Assembly (NCBI GenBank): GCA_002315825.1 | Contig: DCIC01000067.1 | Location: forward strand, 836 to 28,149 | Reading direction: 5' to 3' | DNA from: Bacteroidales bacterium UBA1736 | GTDB lineage: Bacteria; Bacteroidota; Bacteroidia; Bacteroidales; UBA932 | Length of the DNA stretch: 27,314 nt | Translations under genes and position numbers: made by a program | Notes under the pieces: model-generated | What the model was told of the DNA's origin: nothing | Databases searched by the model: none | Seen by the model: only the letters and a program-made list of their open reading frames with translations | Shown: piece by piece, positions 8,560-16,453 of the stretch | Numbering within the stretch: the stretch's first letter is position 1 | How the letters are laid out: each line of letters begins with the position of its first letter

Positions 8560-8567
8560 CAAAAATT
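8560..8567 (-). promoter_or_regulatory. Possible weak -7 box of receptor 1
   Basis: On the minus strand this reads AATTTTTG, one mismatch from TAnnTTTG. It would give a leader of about 11 nt before the ATG at 8545. It overlaps the left arm of the inverted repeat, so a protein bound there could block or recruit polymerase. Confidence 0.35.
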
Positions 8568-8604
8568 TGAGAAAACTTTGTAAAAATAAACTTCTTTTTT
8601 GTTT

Positions 8605-8612
8605 TATTTTTG
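8605..8612 (+). promoter_or_regulatory. -7 box of the AraC-family gene
   Basis: TATTTTTG is an exact TAnnTTTG box 30 bp before the ATG at 8643, with a TTTG at 8577-8580 (24 bp spacing, longer than ideal). The in-frame TTG at 8610 lies inside this box, so it is unlikely to be the start. Confidence 0.5.
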
Positions 8613-8642
8613 AAAATTCTAATCAAAAACTTGTCAAATATT

Positions 8643-9452
8643 ATGTTGCGCTACGACTATGTCAGGTTGAAACCTGAAAAACAATTAGGCTGGCACAGCC
8701 ATCCCAATTGGGAACTTGCATACGTTATCCGAGGAAAGGGACGCAGAGTGATAGGAGATTCGGAGGATTTTTTTGAAGAAGGAGACTTGGTGCTTGTCGT
8801 CCCGAATATGCCTCACGTATGGTATTTTGATACAAGTTTTGATTACATTGAAAATATCTCCATACGTTTCAATCCCGAACTGATCAGTTTGACTTGTAAT
8901 GCTTACCCCGAATTTCAAAACGTTTGCAACTACTTGTCCGGCCTGAAGGATTCCATTAATATTTCAGGGAAATGCAAAGAAAGAATCATCCGTCTGATGT
9001 TTGAAATGAATGAAAGTTCTGAACTGGAAAAGATATTTATCGGGCTCCAGATTCTTTCCATCATCAGCCGACAGGAAGATATTCACATCTGCGGACAATT
9101 CTCAAATGAAAATGCTGCACAAAAGAAAATCAAAGACGTCACTATCTACGTGTCCTGCAACTTTATGCACAATATCACCCTTGATGAAATAGCGCAACAT
9201 ATCGGGATGTCAAAAGCCCGGTTCTGCTCTTTCTGGAAGAAAGAAACAGGGGAGACATTCTTCTCCTTCTTGATAAGGAACCGCATAAAAGTAGCCTGTT
9301 ATCTATTGTCAAAGCCCGAATCCCAGATAAGCACGGTATGCTATGAGTGCGGATTTTCAGACTTGCCCAACTTCAGCAAGACATTCAAAAAAATCATCGG
9401 CGTATCCCCAAGAGAATACAGAAAACAGATGCTAGAAGGCATATCTAAGTGA
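8643..9452 (+). CDS. AraC-family transcriptional regulator (cupin + HTH)
   Basis: 269 residues from the ATG at 8643. The N-terminal half is a cupin-type sensing domain (QLGWHSHPNWELAYVIRGKG, then EEGDLVLVVPNMPHVW), in which the two His-containing stretches line the ligand pocket of related AraC proteins. The C-terminal 100 residues carry the paired AraC helix-turn-helix: ITLDEIAQHIGMSKARFCSFW, then STVCYECGFSDLPNFSKTFK and the closing GVSPREYRK. This is a DNA-binding activator or repressor answering to a small, probably sugar-like or similar, ligand. It lies between two paralogous receptor genes, divergent from one and convergent with the other, with a 21-bp overlap at the 3' end. Control of both receptors is the natural inference. 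Confidence 0.9.
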   Translation: MLRYDYVRLKPEKQLGWHSHPNWELAYVIRGKGRRVIGDSEDFFEEGDLVLVVPNMPHVWYFDTSFDYIENISIRFNPELISLTCNAYPEFQNVCNYLSGLKDSINISGKCKERIIRLMFEMNESSELEKIFIGLQILSIISRQEDIHICGQFSNENAAQKKIKDVTIYVSCNFMHNITLDEIAQHIGMSKARFCSFWKKETGETFFSFLIRNRIKVACYLLSKPESQISTVCYECGFSDLPNFSKTFKKIIGVSPREYRKQMLEGISK

Positions 9453-11690
9453 AAGCTCGACGGTAAAAGGTCTGATGTAACTTCCTGACATCAAATAATG
9501 CTTCAAGATACTTACGTCAGTCATCAGATCTGCCGCAGCAATTGCTCCTTTCGCCCCGGACTGGTTCAGAATATTGATGACATTCAGACTGGTGGACAAA
9601 TGGCTGTTGAATTTGTAGTCAAATCCTCCGAATGTTTCCCAGTGCCCGTTGAAATATACAGTGTTCGGCATATTGGCATAGTGCTTACTGAAATATCTGG
9701 CGCTCAGCCACACTCTCCACTTGTCTCTGGAATAAGAAGGATCTATCTCCAAAAGGAAACGGGGAACGCCTTTCACCATCTTTCCTGAGTAATCATACTT
9801 TTCGGTCTTTCCGTCACTGAAAGTCAAGGTCGTTGCATAATCCACATACTCGGGATTCTGGAGAGTGGTCAACAGGTGAAGATTGAAATGCTCAAACGGA
9901 ATCAGATTCACATCCGTAGTCCATCCCAGAGTTGCTATTCCATAGCACATCAGTCTGGTTTGAACCTCTATCTCCCCTTCAATCATTTTGTAAAAGCGGG
10001 TCTGAGTCTTATTGTTGGTCTTGTAGATATATGAGACCATTGAAGTCAGACTGATCCAGGGTCTGTCGAAAGTAATCCCGAAACGGCCCAGCTGGACATC
10101 CACAGGGTCGAGAGTGGAAGGAAATCCCTGATTGAAATGCTCAATCCTCGGTCTCTCCCGGACAAACATATAATCCCCGGCAAGTCCGAAAGAATCGGTG
10201 AATTTGTATTTTGCATTGACAGTCCCGGTCGGATTGAGCCAGGTATGTCTGAAGTTATTGATAACCACGCCTTCATTTTGCAGATTGAATCCATCATAAC
10301 GTTCATTGCCCTGAATCCCGATACCGGCAAAAGCTCCATCCACATCTATCGAATACAACTCCAGACGAAGACCATAAAACAAACTGAAACGAGAGGATGG
10401 AATCCACTCATCTGTTGCATAAATGGCAGTTTTGTTCTCCCATCCTTTGGCAAACTCAGCACTTGAGTTGTAGTTCCACGATCTGGATCCATTCTTCAGC
10501 AGAGGAACAGGGTCCACCTCAACCGTATGGGCAGATGAGAATGTGGAACCATAGATAATCTGATGCTCCAACCATTCATTGAATCCCACCAACCATTCGT
10601 GATTCCCAGACTTTTTGGTCAGTTCCACTGTTGTCATAGAATGGTCCGTCCCATTGTCAAAATAAAGTCCGAATCGGTTCTGAACATTCCCGGCAAAAGG
10701 AGTCCCATCCTCTGTTGTGTACCCGGCAGTCTCGTCAAGAAAATCGATACCGCTGCTTGTATACATCAGATTATTGGTTCTGGCGTGCCCTGCTTTGGTG
10801 GTGAGGGAGAGTTTGAGACCATTGTCATAATTATATTTCATCCTCAGCAGGACATCGTGTCCTATTCTGTCAGTGACGTTCTTCATATTGTCAGAAACAA
10901 TCTCTCCGTCCTTCACCTTCATATAGCTGAACTCCCCGTCAGAAATCAAGTAGTTGTCCCGCCCGAGCCTGAAATTTTCGAACTGGGATGTAGAGCCGTC
11001 CCCCTCATAGTAGAATGGGGCCGTGGTCGAAAGTTGTGGAACTCTGCTGTCAAAATATTTATAATGAAGCGACAGCTCTCCTCTGCCTTCATTCCAGCGC
11101 TTTGTCAGGCCGATTTTAAAAATCTTTGTCTCATCCGTGTTTCTCGTGAACGGCATTCTGGCGCTTCCCGGATCGAAATTGAGATATGCTCCAGCGGTAA
11201 AGTAATACCCTTTGCCGATGGCACCGTTCAGATTTACATCCGCGAGGAACAATCCATAGTGATTTACCTTCAGATTGGCCGATCCGTGGAATTGGTCAGT
11301 CCCCAGTTTTGTATAGCTGTCCACTGCATATCCTACATTTCCACTCCTGATAGCATTCTGCCCTATTGATATTGTGGATGTGCTGCCATAGGACTCTCCT
11401 CCACGCCAATGCGCATCAGCCGGTACAGGCCAGAAGTAATAACCTACCAACACTCCGTCTTCGTATATTTCAGTACCCCCCATAGACGCAGGAAGTCCGA
11501 TTGATATCTCACGTGGTTTTGAGGCACTTTCTGCATTGAGCATAATGTTTCTGTTATTCCCCTCCCCTGTCCTTAGAGACTTCTGTTGTGTCAAGCTGTC
11601 TGAGGGATGCTTGGAATCTGCGGACTGAGCCGCCACAGGTAGCGATAGAAACAGGAGGAATATCCCGGCTATGTAACATTCAATCTTCAT
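9432..11690 (-). CDS. TonB-dependent-receptor-like outer-membrane protein (paralog 2)
   Basis: 752 residues with signal peptide MKIECYIAGIFLLFLSLPVAAQ. Its domain order matches paralog 1: divergent plug (NRNIMLNAES...EISIGLP, TEIYEDGVLVGYYFWP, NAIRSGNVGYAVDSYTKLG), then a long barrel ending in Phe (ELSLRYAF). By eye, 32 of the last 42 residues are identical to paralog 1. The differences gather in predicted loops, for example residues around 235-275 and the AFAGIGIQGNERYDG region, where ligand contacts would lie. Like paralog 1 it lacks an N-terminal carboxypeptidase-like domain, a SusD partner and a recognisable TonB box. The last 21 bp overlap the end of the AraC gene on the other strand. 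The substrate is not predictable; transport of an oligosaccharide, peptide or chelate is possible. Confidence 0.82.
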   Translation of the reverse strand: MKIECYIAGIFLLFLSLPVAAQSADSKHPSDSLTQQKSLRTGEGNNRNIMLNAESASKPREISIGLPASMGGTEIYEDGVLVGYYFWPVPADAHWRGGESYGSTSTISIGQNAIRSGNVGYAVDSYTKLGTDQFHGSANLKVNHYGLFLADVNLNGAIGKGYYFTAGAYLNFDPGSARMPFTRNTDETKIFKIGLTKRWNEGRGELSLHYKYFDSRVPQLSTTAPFYYEGDGSTSQFENFRLGRDNYLISDGEFSYMKVKDGEIVSDNMKNVTDRIGHDVLLRMKYNYDNGLKLSLTTKAGHARTNNLMYTSSGIDFLDETAGYTTEDGTPFAGNVQNRFGLYFDNGTDHSMTTVELTKKSGNHEWLVGFNEWLEHQIIYGSTFSSAHTVEVDPVPLLKNGSRSWNYNSSAEFAKGWENKTAIYATDEWIPSSRFSLFYGLRLELYSIDVDGAFAGIGIQGNERYDGFNLQNEGVVINNFRHTWLNPTGTVNAKYKFTDSFGLAGDYMFVRERPRIEHFNQGFPSTLDPVDVQLGRFGITFDRPWISLTSMVSYIYKTNNKTQTRFYKMIEGEIEVQTRLMCYGIATLGWTTDVNLIPFEHFNLHLLTTLQNPEYVDYATTLTFSDGKTEKYDYSGKMVKGVPRFLLEIDPSYSRDKWRVWLSARYFSKHYANMPNTVYFNGHWETFGGFDYKFNSHLSTSLNVINILNQSGAKGAIAAADLMTDVSILKHYLMSGSYIRPFTVELSLRYAF

Positions 11691-11712
11691 TGTGTCAAAA
11701 GTCTAATCTGCA

Positions 11713-11720
11713 TAAAGATA
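11713..11720 (-). promoter_or_regulatory. Possible -7 box of receptor 2
   Basis: On the minus strand this reads TATCTTTA, matching TAnnTTTG except for the last base. It lies 22 bp upstream of the ATG at 11690. I find no convincing -33 element. The TTTTGACACA beside the ATG shares TTTGACA with the inverted repeat at 8551-8562 but in the other orientation. Confidence 0.35.
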
Positions 11721-11742
11721 TGGATTTTTCTCAATTATTACC

Positions 11743-11750
11743 TATTTTTG
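11743..11750 (+). promoter_or_regulatory. -7 box abutting the symporter start
   Basis: TATTTTTG is an exact TAnnTTTG box with only AGGT between it and the ATG at 11755. Initiation would be expected about 4 nt after the box, giving a leaderless or nearly leaderless mRNA. Confidence 0.5.
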
Positions 11751-11754
11751 AGGT

Positions 11755-12930
11755 ATGAAATCACCTGCACTGAGCCTTCTTCCCAAAATTTTAATTGCCA
11801 TCACTTTGGGATTGGTTTGCTCCTTATTTTTTCCGAGTTGGGCAATCAGAATTTTTGCAACCTTCAATTCGTTGTTCGGCAATTTTCTCGGGATGTTCGT
11901 CCCTGTCCTTATCATCGGTCTGATTTCTTCCGGCATTGCCGACCTTGGGAAGGGAGCTGGAAGGATGCTGTTATTGACTGCGGTTCTCGCTTATGTTTCG
12001 ACGGTTCTAGCCGGAATGTTCTCTTTTGACGTATGTAGAACTAGCCTTCCGCATATCCTGGGCAAGGATACTCAAATATTCGGATCCGGAGCAGAGGAAA
12101 TCTCCTTTACACCATTTTTCGTCATCGAAATACCGAAATTCATTGACGTCACTTCCGCTCTGGTCCTTTCTTTCCTCCTGGGTCTTTCTATGACTTTTAT
12201 CAAAGGAACTAGTATGAAAGGGCTGGCAGATGATCTCAAGGACATTGTCACTCTGGTCATCAACAAGGTTTTGATCCCCACTCTTCCTATCTACATCTTT
12301 GGTATTTTCCTTATTATGGGAGCACAGGGATCGATGGCGGCTCAGATTTCACTCTTCCTGAAGATTATTGTCCTGATATTTGCAATGCACATAACCGTCC
12401 TGATCCTTCAATTCTGTATTGCTGGTATCGTTGCAAAGAAGAATCCCTTCAAGGCTTTGATAAAGATGCTCCCGGCCTATGCCACTGCTCTTGGCACATC
12501 CTCCTCTGCGGCCACTATCCCCGTCACTCTGGAGCAAACAAAAAAGAATGGAGTACGCGAAGAAATTGCCAACTTCACGGTACCGCTCTGCGCCACTATC
12601 CATATGCCCTGCAGTCTGTTGAAAATCACCGCCTGCGCATATGTGCTGATGTACAGTATGCATATACCCATTGATACAGGCACCTTCATTCAGTTTATTT
12701 TCATCGGAGCCATTACTATGGTGGCTGCTCCCGGTGTCCCCGGAGGTTCAATTATGGCCGCGCTGGGTCCCCTCGCTTCAATTCTTGGGTTTACCGCTGA
12801 AATGCAGGCCACTATGATTGCTCTCTACATTGTTATGGACTCCTTCGGCACAGCCGGAAATGTTACTGGAGACGGAGCCATCGCGATGATAATAGATAGG
12901 GTCTATAAGAAAAATAACTCTGAAAATTGA
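11755..12930 (+). CDS. Dicarboxylate/amino acid:cation symporter (DAACS family)
   Basis: A 391-residue inner-membrane carrier with the glutamate/dicarboxylate symporter fold. Hydrophobic segments span the length; the signature re-entrant loop GTSSSAATIP (247-256) carries the Ser-rich motif, the second loop reads APGVPGG (325-331), and helix 8 carries GNVTGD (368-373). These proteins move glutamate, aspartate or C4-dicarboxylates with Na+ or H+. The helix-7 motif, NMDGT in classical members, is replaced here by IHMPCS (282-287), and the helix-8 Arg/Asp region reads MDSFGTAGN, so substrate and ion preference cannot be assumed. The N-terminus (LLPKILIAITLGL) is typical, supporting the start. It ends 9 bp before the convergent GH43 gene with no terminator between them. 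Confidence 0.87.
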   Translation: MKSPALSLLPKILIAITLGLVCSLFFPSWAIRIFATFNSLFGNFLGMFVPVLIIGLISSGIADLGKGAGRMLLLTAVLAYVSTVLAGMFSFDVCRTSLPHILGKDTQIFGSGAEEISFTPFFVIEIPKFIDVTSALVLSFLLGLSMTFIKGTSMKGLADDLKDIVTLVINKVLIPTLPIYIFGIFLIMGAQGSMAAQISLFLKIIVLIFAMHITVLILQFCIAGIVAKKNPFKALIKMLPAYATALGTSSSAATIPVTLEQTKKNGVREEIANFTVPLCATIHMPCSLLKITACAYVLMYSMHIPIDTGTFIQFIFIGAITMVAAPGVPGGSIMAALGPLASILGFTAEMQATMIALYIVMDSFGTAGNVTGDGAIAMIIDRVYKKNNSEN

Positions 12931-12939
12931 TAGACGCTC

Positions 12940-13854
12940 TTACTCAAAATATCTGACCGGCCACTCGTCCTCTGTCCATTTGATCGGCTCTATCAATGTA
13001 TGACGACCCAGATCGTGACGTCCGTTACGATAGGCGTGATATACTATCCACCAATCCCCGAATTCGTCCTCGAAAATCGTTCCGTGGCCCTTGGACCACC
13101 AAGGTTCGTCCGCCGTCCAGGTATGGACAAGAGGATTGTATGGGGACAATTCCCACGGCCCGTCTATGGAGCGGCTTCTGTGCACAACCGCCATATGACT
13201 GGTTGCGGGTCCTGAGGTCCCTCCCTGGGCAGACACAAGATAATACCACCCTTCGCGGCTGAAAATCTTAGGACTCTCAAGACACAGGCACTCTACCACC
13301 CAATCCTCAGGAATGGGCCAAGGGTCATATGTGTGCTGCAATTGTCCTTCCGCGGTCAATCCATCGAAAGAAAGCGGCACGGACAGTCCTGCATTGGCAA
13401 ATAGTCTCATATTACCCTCCCCATCTGAAGCCAACCCTGGATCAATAGCAGTGATATCCAAATCAATCGGTTCGCTCCAAGGGCCTTCCATCTTTTCGGC
13501 GGTCACCACATAGAACCGATAATCAGCAGGGAAATAAATATAGTATTTTCCGTCCACCTTTTGCAGGTCCGGAGCCCAGACGTGACCAAGGTCCTTATGG
13601 AGGGCATTACTTATCTGCTCCCAGTGGACCATATCTGTGGAATGCCAAATAGGAAGTCCCGGATTGGCATCCTGAGAGGTGAATGTCATATAGTAATCCG
13701 ATCCTTCCACCAGAATGGTAGGATCAGGGTAATCACCGTCAAATAATACATACGGCCATTCAGTATTGTCCCATAATGCTGATTTCTTTTCTGCGGAGCA
13801 TGCTGCAAGTATCAGAATGGCAAAGAGGTGGAGTAGTATATGTCGCGATATCAT
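12940..13854 (-). CDS. GH43-family glycoside hydrolase lipoprotein
   Basis: A 304-residue single-domain enzyme with lipoprotein signal MISRHILLHLFAILILAAC (Cys19), so probably anchored in the envelope. The five-bladed beta-propeller GH43 motifs are complete: catalytic base Asp44 in DYPDPTI, WAPD (93-96), the pKa-tuning Asp138 in AIDPG, the general acid Glu193 in LESPKI, and His257 in KGHGTIFED. GH43 members release arabinose, xylose or galactose from plant or microbial polysaccharides by inverting hydrolysis; the specificity here cannot be read. The length is close to the bare catalytic domain with no accessory module. The start at 13854 was chosen because further upstream in-frame codons run into the tRNA gene. 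The tRNA terminator ends 6 nt before this ATG. Confidence 0.88.
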   Translation of the reverse strand: MISRHILLHLFAILILAACSAEKKSALWDNTEWPYVLFDGDYPDPTILVEGSDYYMTFTSQDANPGLPIWHSTDMVHWEQISNALHKDLGHVWAPDLQKVDGKYYIYFPADYRFYVVTAEKMEGPWSEPIDLDITAIDPGLASDGEGNMRLFANAGLSVPLSFDGLTAEGQLQHTYDPWPIPEDWVVECLCLESPKIFSREGWYYLVSAQGGTSGPATSHMAVVHRSRSIDGPWELSPYNPLVHTWTADEPWWSKGHGTIFEDEFGDWWIVYHAYRNGRHDLGRHTLIEPIKWTEDEWPVRYFE

Positions 13855-13860
13855 ATTAAC

Positions 13861-13896
13861 AAAAAAAAGAGAGTATGTATTTGCACATCCTCTCTT
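13861..13896 (-). terminator. Intrinsic terminator of tRNA-Gly
   Basis: On the minus strand AAGAGAGGATGT pairs with ACATACTCTCTT (11 of 12 pairs, one G-A mismatch) around a 6-nt loop GCAAAT, followed by at least six T. It lies just after the tRNA and its T run ends 6 nt before the GH43 ATG. Confidence 0.85.
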
Positions 13897-13901
13897 CTCG
13901 G

Positions 13902-13974
<73 letters not shown>

Positions 13975-14000
13975 AATATTTCAATGCCCAAACGGGACTA

Positions 14001-14031
14001 CAAAGGTAGGTAAAGTTTGTTTAATTCCAAA
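14001..14031 (-). promoter_or_regulatory. Consensus promoter of tRNA-Gly
   Basis: On the minus strand TTTG (14028-14031), a 19-bp spacer, then TACCTTTG (14001-14008). This is a full match to the Bacteroidota TTTG / TAnnTTTG promoter, as expected for a highly expressed stable RNA, and helps place the organism in this phylum. Confidence 0.85.
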
Positions 14032-14056
14032 CTTTTGATCACTTTTTTTAAGAAAA

Positions 14057-15403
14057 TCAAGCAAAGAAAGACAAAATCAAAGCAAACGCAAAGCCCACCA
14101 CTCCCGTCAGAGTCTCCATCAAAGTCCAAGTCTTAAGAGTAGTCTTCTCGTCCATACCCACCAAAGACTTCACGAGCCAGAACCCCGAATCATTGAAATG
14201 CGAGCAGACAGTCGCACCTGCGGCAATTGCGGCAACAGTGCAAGCCAGATACATAGCAGACAGCCCGGCAAGTTCCGGCACCGAAGAAATAATACCCGCA
14301 GCCATTGTCATCGATACTGTCGCAGAGCCGATGGATATCCTGACCAGAGCAGCTAGCAGAAAAGCTACCAGCACCAAAGGCAACGCACTGACAGATATAG
14401 CATTCCCGATAATCTCCCCCAATCCTGAATTCTGCAGCACATAGCGGAGAATCCCTCCCGCTGCAGTCACCAACAGAATCAGACCGACCGGCTCGAGAGA
14501 TTTGGTCATAACCTTTTCCAACTCCTGAAACTTGTACCCGTTCTTCAACCCAAGAATCAGCATAGCCGCCACTGTCGTGATAGTCAATGCCACAAAAGGC
14601 TCGCCCAGGAAAAGCAGAACCGAAGTCACGGATTCCGGCAAAGAAAGGACGCCCGACAGGGATTTTAGCATTATAAGCAGCAAGGGAATGAGAATGATAG
14701 AAATGACGGTAGCAAATCCCGGCAATTTGGAAGAATCCACATCAGGCATCTGAGCAATGTGAGAAGGCAGCTTGATATCAAATTTCTTCCCACAGAAGCG
14801 ACCCCAAATCGGGCCAGCAATAATCAATGCAGGTATTCCACAAATAAATCCAACCAGGATGACCCATCCAAGATCCACTCCCAGCATAGAAGCGACAAGA
14901 ACAGGTCCGGGAGTCGGAGGAATAAAGGAATGACCGACAGCCAGACCCGCCAAAAGAGGGATTACATAAAACAGAGTTGACTTCCCGGTAGTTTTGGACA
15001 AGGAGAATGCCAAAGGAATGAGGATAATCAGTCCGGCATCAAAGAACACAGGGATCGAGACGACCAGACCGGTCAATGCAAGAGCAAGTGCCGCTCTCCT
15101 CTCCCCAAATCGCTTCAGCAAGGACACGGCCAGGACTTGCGCTCCGCCGGACACTTCAAGTATAGCCCCGAACATCGATCCAATACCGACGAGCAGGGCT
15201 ATATTCTTAAGTGTCGTACCGACACCCTCATTTACAGAATTGATTATGTCCTGAGCCGGCATTCCGGCGACAAGACCTATGACAATCGCTCCGATAAGGA
15301 TAGAGATGACAGCCTGAACCTTGAAGCGTATAATCAGTATCAGGAGCACTGTCAATCCGAGGATTGCAGCCAGAATCAACTGAAACGGCGCTACCACTGT
15401 CAT
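14057..15403 (-). CDS. GntP-family gluconate/organic-acid permease
   Basis: A 448-residue inner-membrane protein with about a dozen hydrophobic segments and almost no soluble domains. Family hallmarks: LVGIGSMFGAILEVSGGAQ (72-90), SIPVFFDAGLIILIPLAF with the conserved FFD, GHSFIPPTPGPV, RISIGSATVSMTMAAG, and CSHFNDSGFWL near the C-terminus. GntP carriers import gluconate or related sugar acids and hydroxyacids with protons; the exact substrate is uncertain. The ATG at 15403 lies only 12 bp after the pheS stop, with a GGGAG eight bases upstream, unusual here because most genes lack a Shine-Dalgarno. No sugar-acid kinase is next to it. The location implies read-through from the pheS transcript. 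Confidence 0.9.
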   Translation of the reverse strand: MTVVAPFQLILAAILGLTVLLILIIRFKVQAVISILIGAIVIGLVAGMPAQDIINSVNEGVGTTLKNIALLVGIGSMFGAILEVSGGAQVLAVSLLKRFGERRAALALALTGLVVSIPVFFDAGLIILIPLAFSLSKTTGKSTLFYVIPLLAGLAVGHSFIPPTPGPVLVASMLGVDLGWVILVGFICGIPALIIAGPIWGRFCGKKFDIKLPSHIAQMPDVDSSKLPGFATVISIILIPLLLIMLKSLSGVLSLPESVTSVLLFLGEPFVALTITTVAAMLILGLKNGYKFQELEKVMTKSLEPVGLILLVTAAGGILRYVLQNSGLGEIIGNAISVSALPLVLVAFLLAALVRISIGSATVSMTMAAGIISSVPELAGLSAMYLACTVAAIAAGATVCSHFNDSGFWLVKSLVGMDEKTTLKTWTLMETLTGVVGFAFALILSFFA

Positions 15404-15415
15404 ACTCTGCTCCCG

Positions 15416-16453
15416 TTAGACCTCAGTGGAGGTGTTGAACTCCTTGAGGAAGCGCATATCATTCTCAAAATAGTGGCGAAGATCATTGACCCTCCACTTG
15501 AGCATAGCGATGCGCTCAATACCCATTCCGAAAGCGAAACCTGAATACTTCTTACTGTCTATGCCTGAAGCTTCAAGAACATTGGGATCGACCATACCGC
15601 AGCCAAGAATCTCCAACCAGCCCGTTCCCTTGCAGACATTGCAACCCTGCCCGTGGCAGATATTGCAACTTACATCCACCTCAGCCGACGGCTCAGTGAA
15701 TGGGAAGAATGAAGGACGCATCCTGATCTGAGTCTCAGGACCGAACATCTCGCGGGCAAAAAGGAGAATAGCCTGCTTCAAATCAGCAAAAGTCACATTC
15801 TCATCAATATAGAGGCCCTCTATCTGGTGGAAGATACAATGGGCCCTCGCACTGATAGCTTCATTTCTAAATACTCGTCCCGGGCAAATTACCCTGATCG
15901 GGAGACCCATTTTCTCCATCGCACGTACCTGCACACTGGAAGTATGAGTCCTGAGAAGCAGCGGATTGAGGTGACCGCCTGACACGAAAAACGTATCCTG
16001 CATATCCCTTGCAGGGTGATTGGGAGGGAAATTGAGGGCTTCAAACACGTGATAATCATCCTCGATCTCCGGTCCTTCGGCAACATCATATCCAAACTTG
16101 CGGAAGATATCCACAATCTCCTGACGTACAATTGATACAGGGTGACGTGACCCAAGCTCAAATGGATCACCGGGCATAGAAAGGTCCTGCCCTGAACCCG
16201 CAGAAGATTTTTCCTCCCCGACAGAAGACTTCATCTCCTCAATCTTGTTGGATACTGTCTGCTTCAACTCATTGAGAGTCTTACCAAACTCTTTTTTCAT
16301 CTCGGGAGCGACGCTGCGGAACTCTTCAAAAAGTCTGGTCACTTCGCCTTTCTTTCCCAAAAAACGTACTCTCGCTTCTTCAATCTCCTTCTGAGTCTTG
16401 CATTTCAATTCATTGATTTCAGCAAGGAGCTGATCAATTTCTTCTCTGTTCAT
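15416..16453 (-). CDS. pheS: Phenylalanyl-tRNA synthetase alpha subunit
   Basis: 345 residues, usual family length. The N-terminal coiled-coil (about 1-80) binds tRNA-Phe. A short Ser/Gly linker (75-95) leads to the class II catalytic core: GDPFELGSRHPVSI, GYDVAEGPEIEDDYHVFEAL, motif 2 ICPGRVFRNEAISARAH (189-205) and motif 3 GFAFGMGIERIAML (305-318), with TEPSAEVDV in between. Four cysteines (263, 266, 271, 274 in CNICHGQGCNVC) form a knuckle-like insertion found in many bacterial PheS. It pairs with PheT, not in this window, to charge tRNA-Phe. It starts 11 bp after the small periplasmic protein gene, so both probably share the promoter at 16913-16944. Confidence 0.95.
   Translation of the reverse strand: MNREEIDQLLAEINELKCKTQKEIEEARVRFLGKKGEVTRLFEEFRSVAPEMKKEFGKTLNELKQTVSNKIEEMKSSVGEEKSSAGSGQDLSMPGDPFELGSRHPVSIVRQEIVDIFRKFGYDVAEGPEIEDDYHVFEALNFPPNHPARDMQDTFFVSGGHLNPLLLRTHTSSVQVRAMEKMGLPIRVICPGRVFRNEAISARAHCIFHQIEGLYIDENVTFADLKQAILLFAREMFGPETQIRMRPSFFPFTEPSAEVDVSCNICHGQGCNVCKGTGWLEILGCGMVDPNVLEASGIDSKKYSGFAFGMGIERIAMLKWRVNDLRHYFENDMRFLKEFNTSTEV

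Larger units (their letters stand above)
8551..8642. promoter_or_regulatory. 12-bp inverted repeat across the receptor 1 / AraC intergenic region
   Basis: AATATTTGACAA at 8551-8562 is the exact inverse of TTGTCAAATATT at 8631-8642. One arm lies 5 bp from the receptor 1 ATG and covers its probable -7 region; the other directly abuts the AraC ATG at 8643. Paired identical half-sites at both divergent starts suggest an operator, perhaps bound by the AraC protein itself. This is an inference. Confidence 0.5.

Noticed and set aside
10563..11369. 268-codon open frame on the plus strand inside receptor 2
   Set aside because: It is antisense to a well-supported coding sequence, has no recognisable domain, and its composition follows the reverse complement of the receptor.
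6302..11690. SusC/SusD polysaccharide utilisation locus
   Set aside because: No SusD gene is present, the receptors lack the N-terminal carboxypeptidase-like domain, and the single GH43 is separated from them by the symporter.
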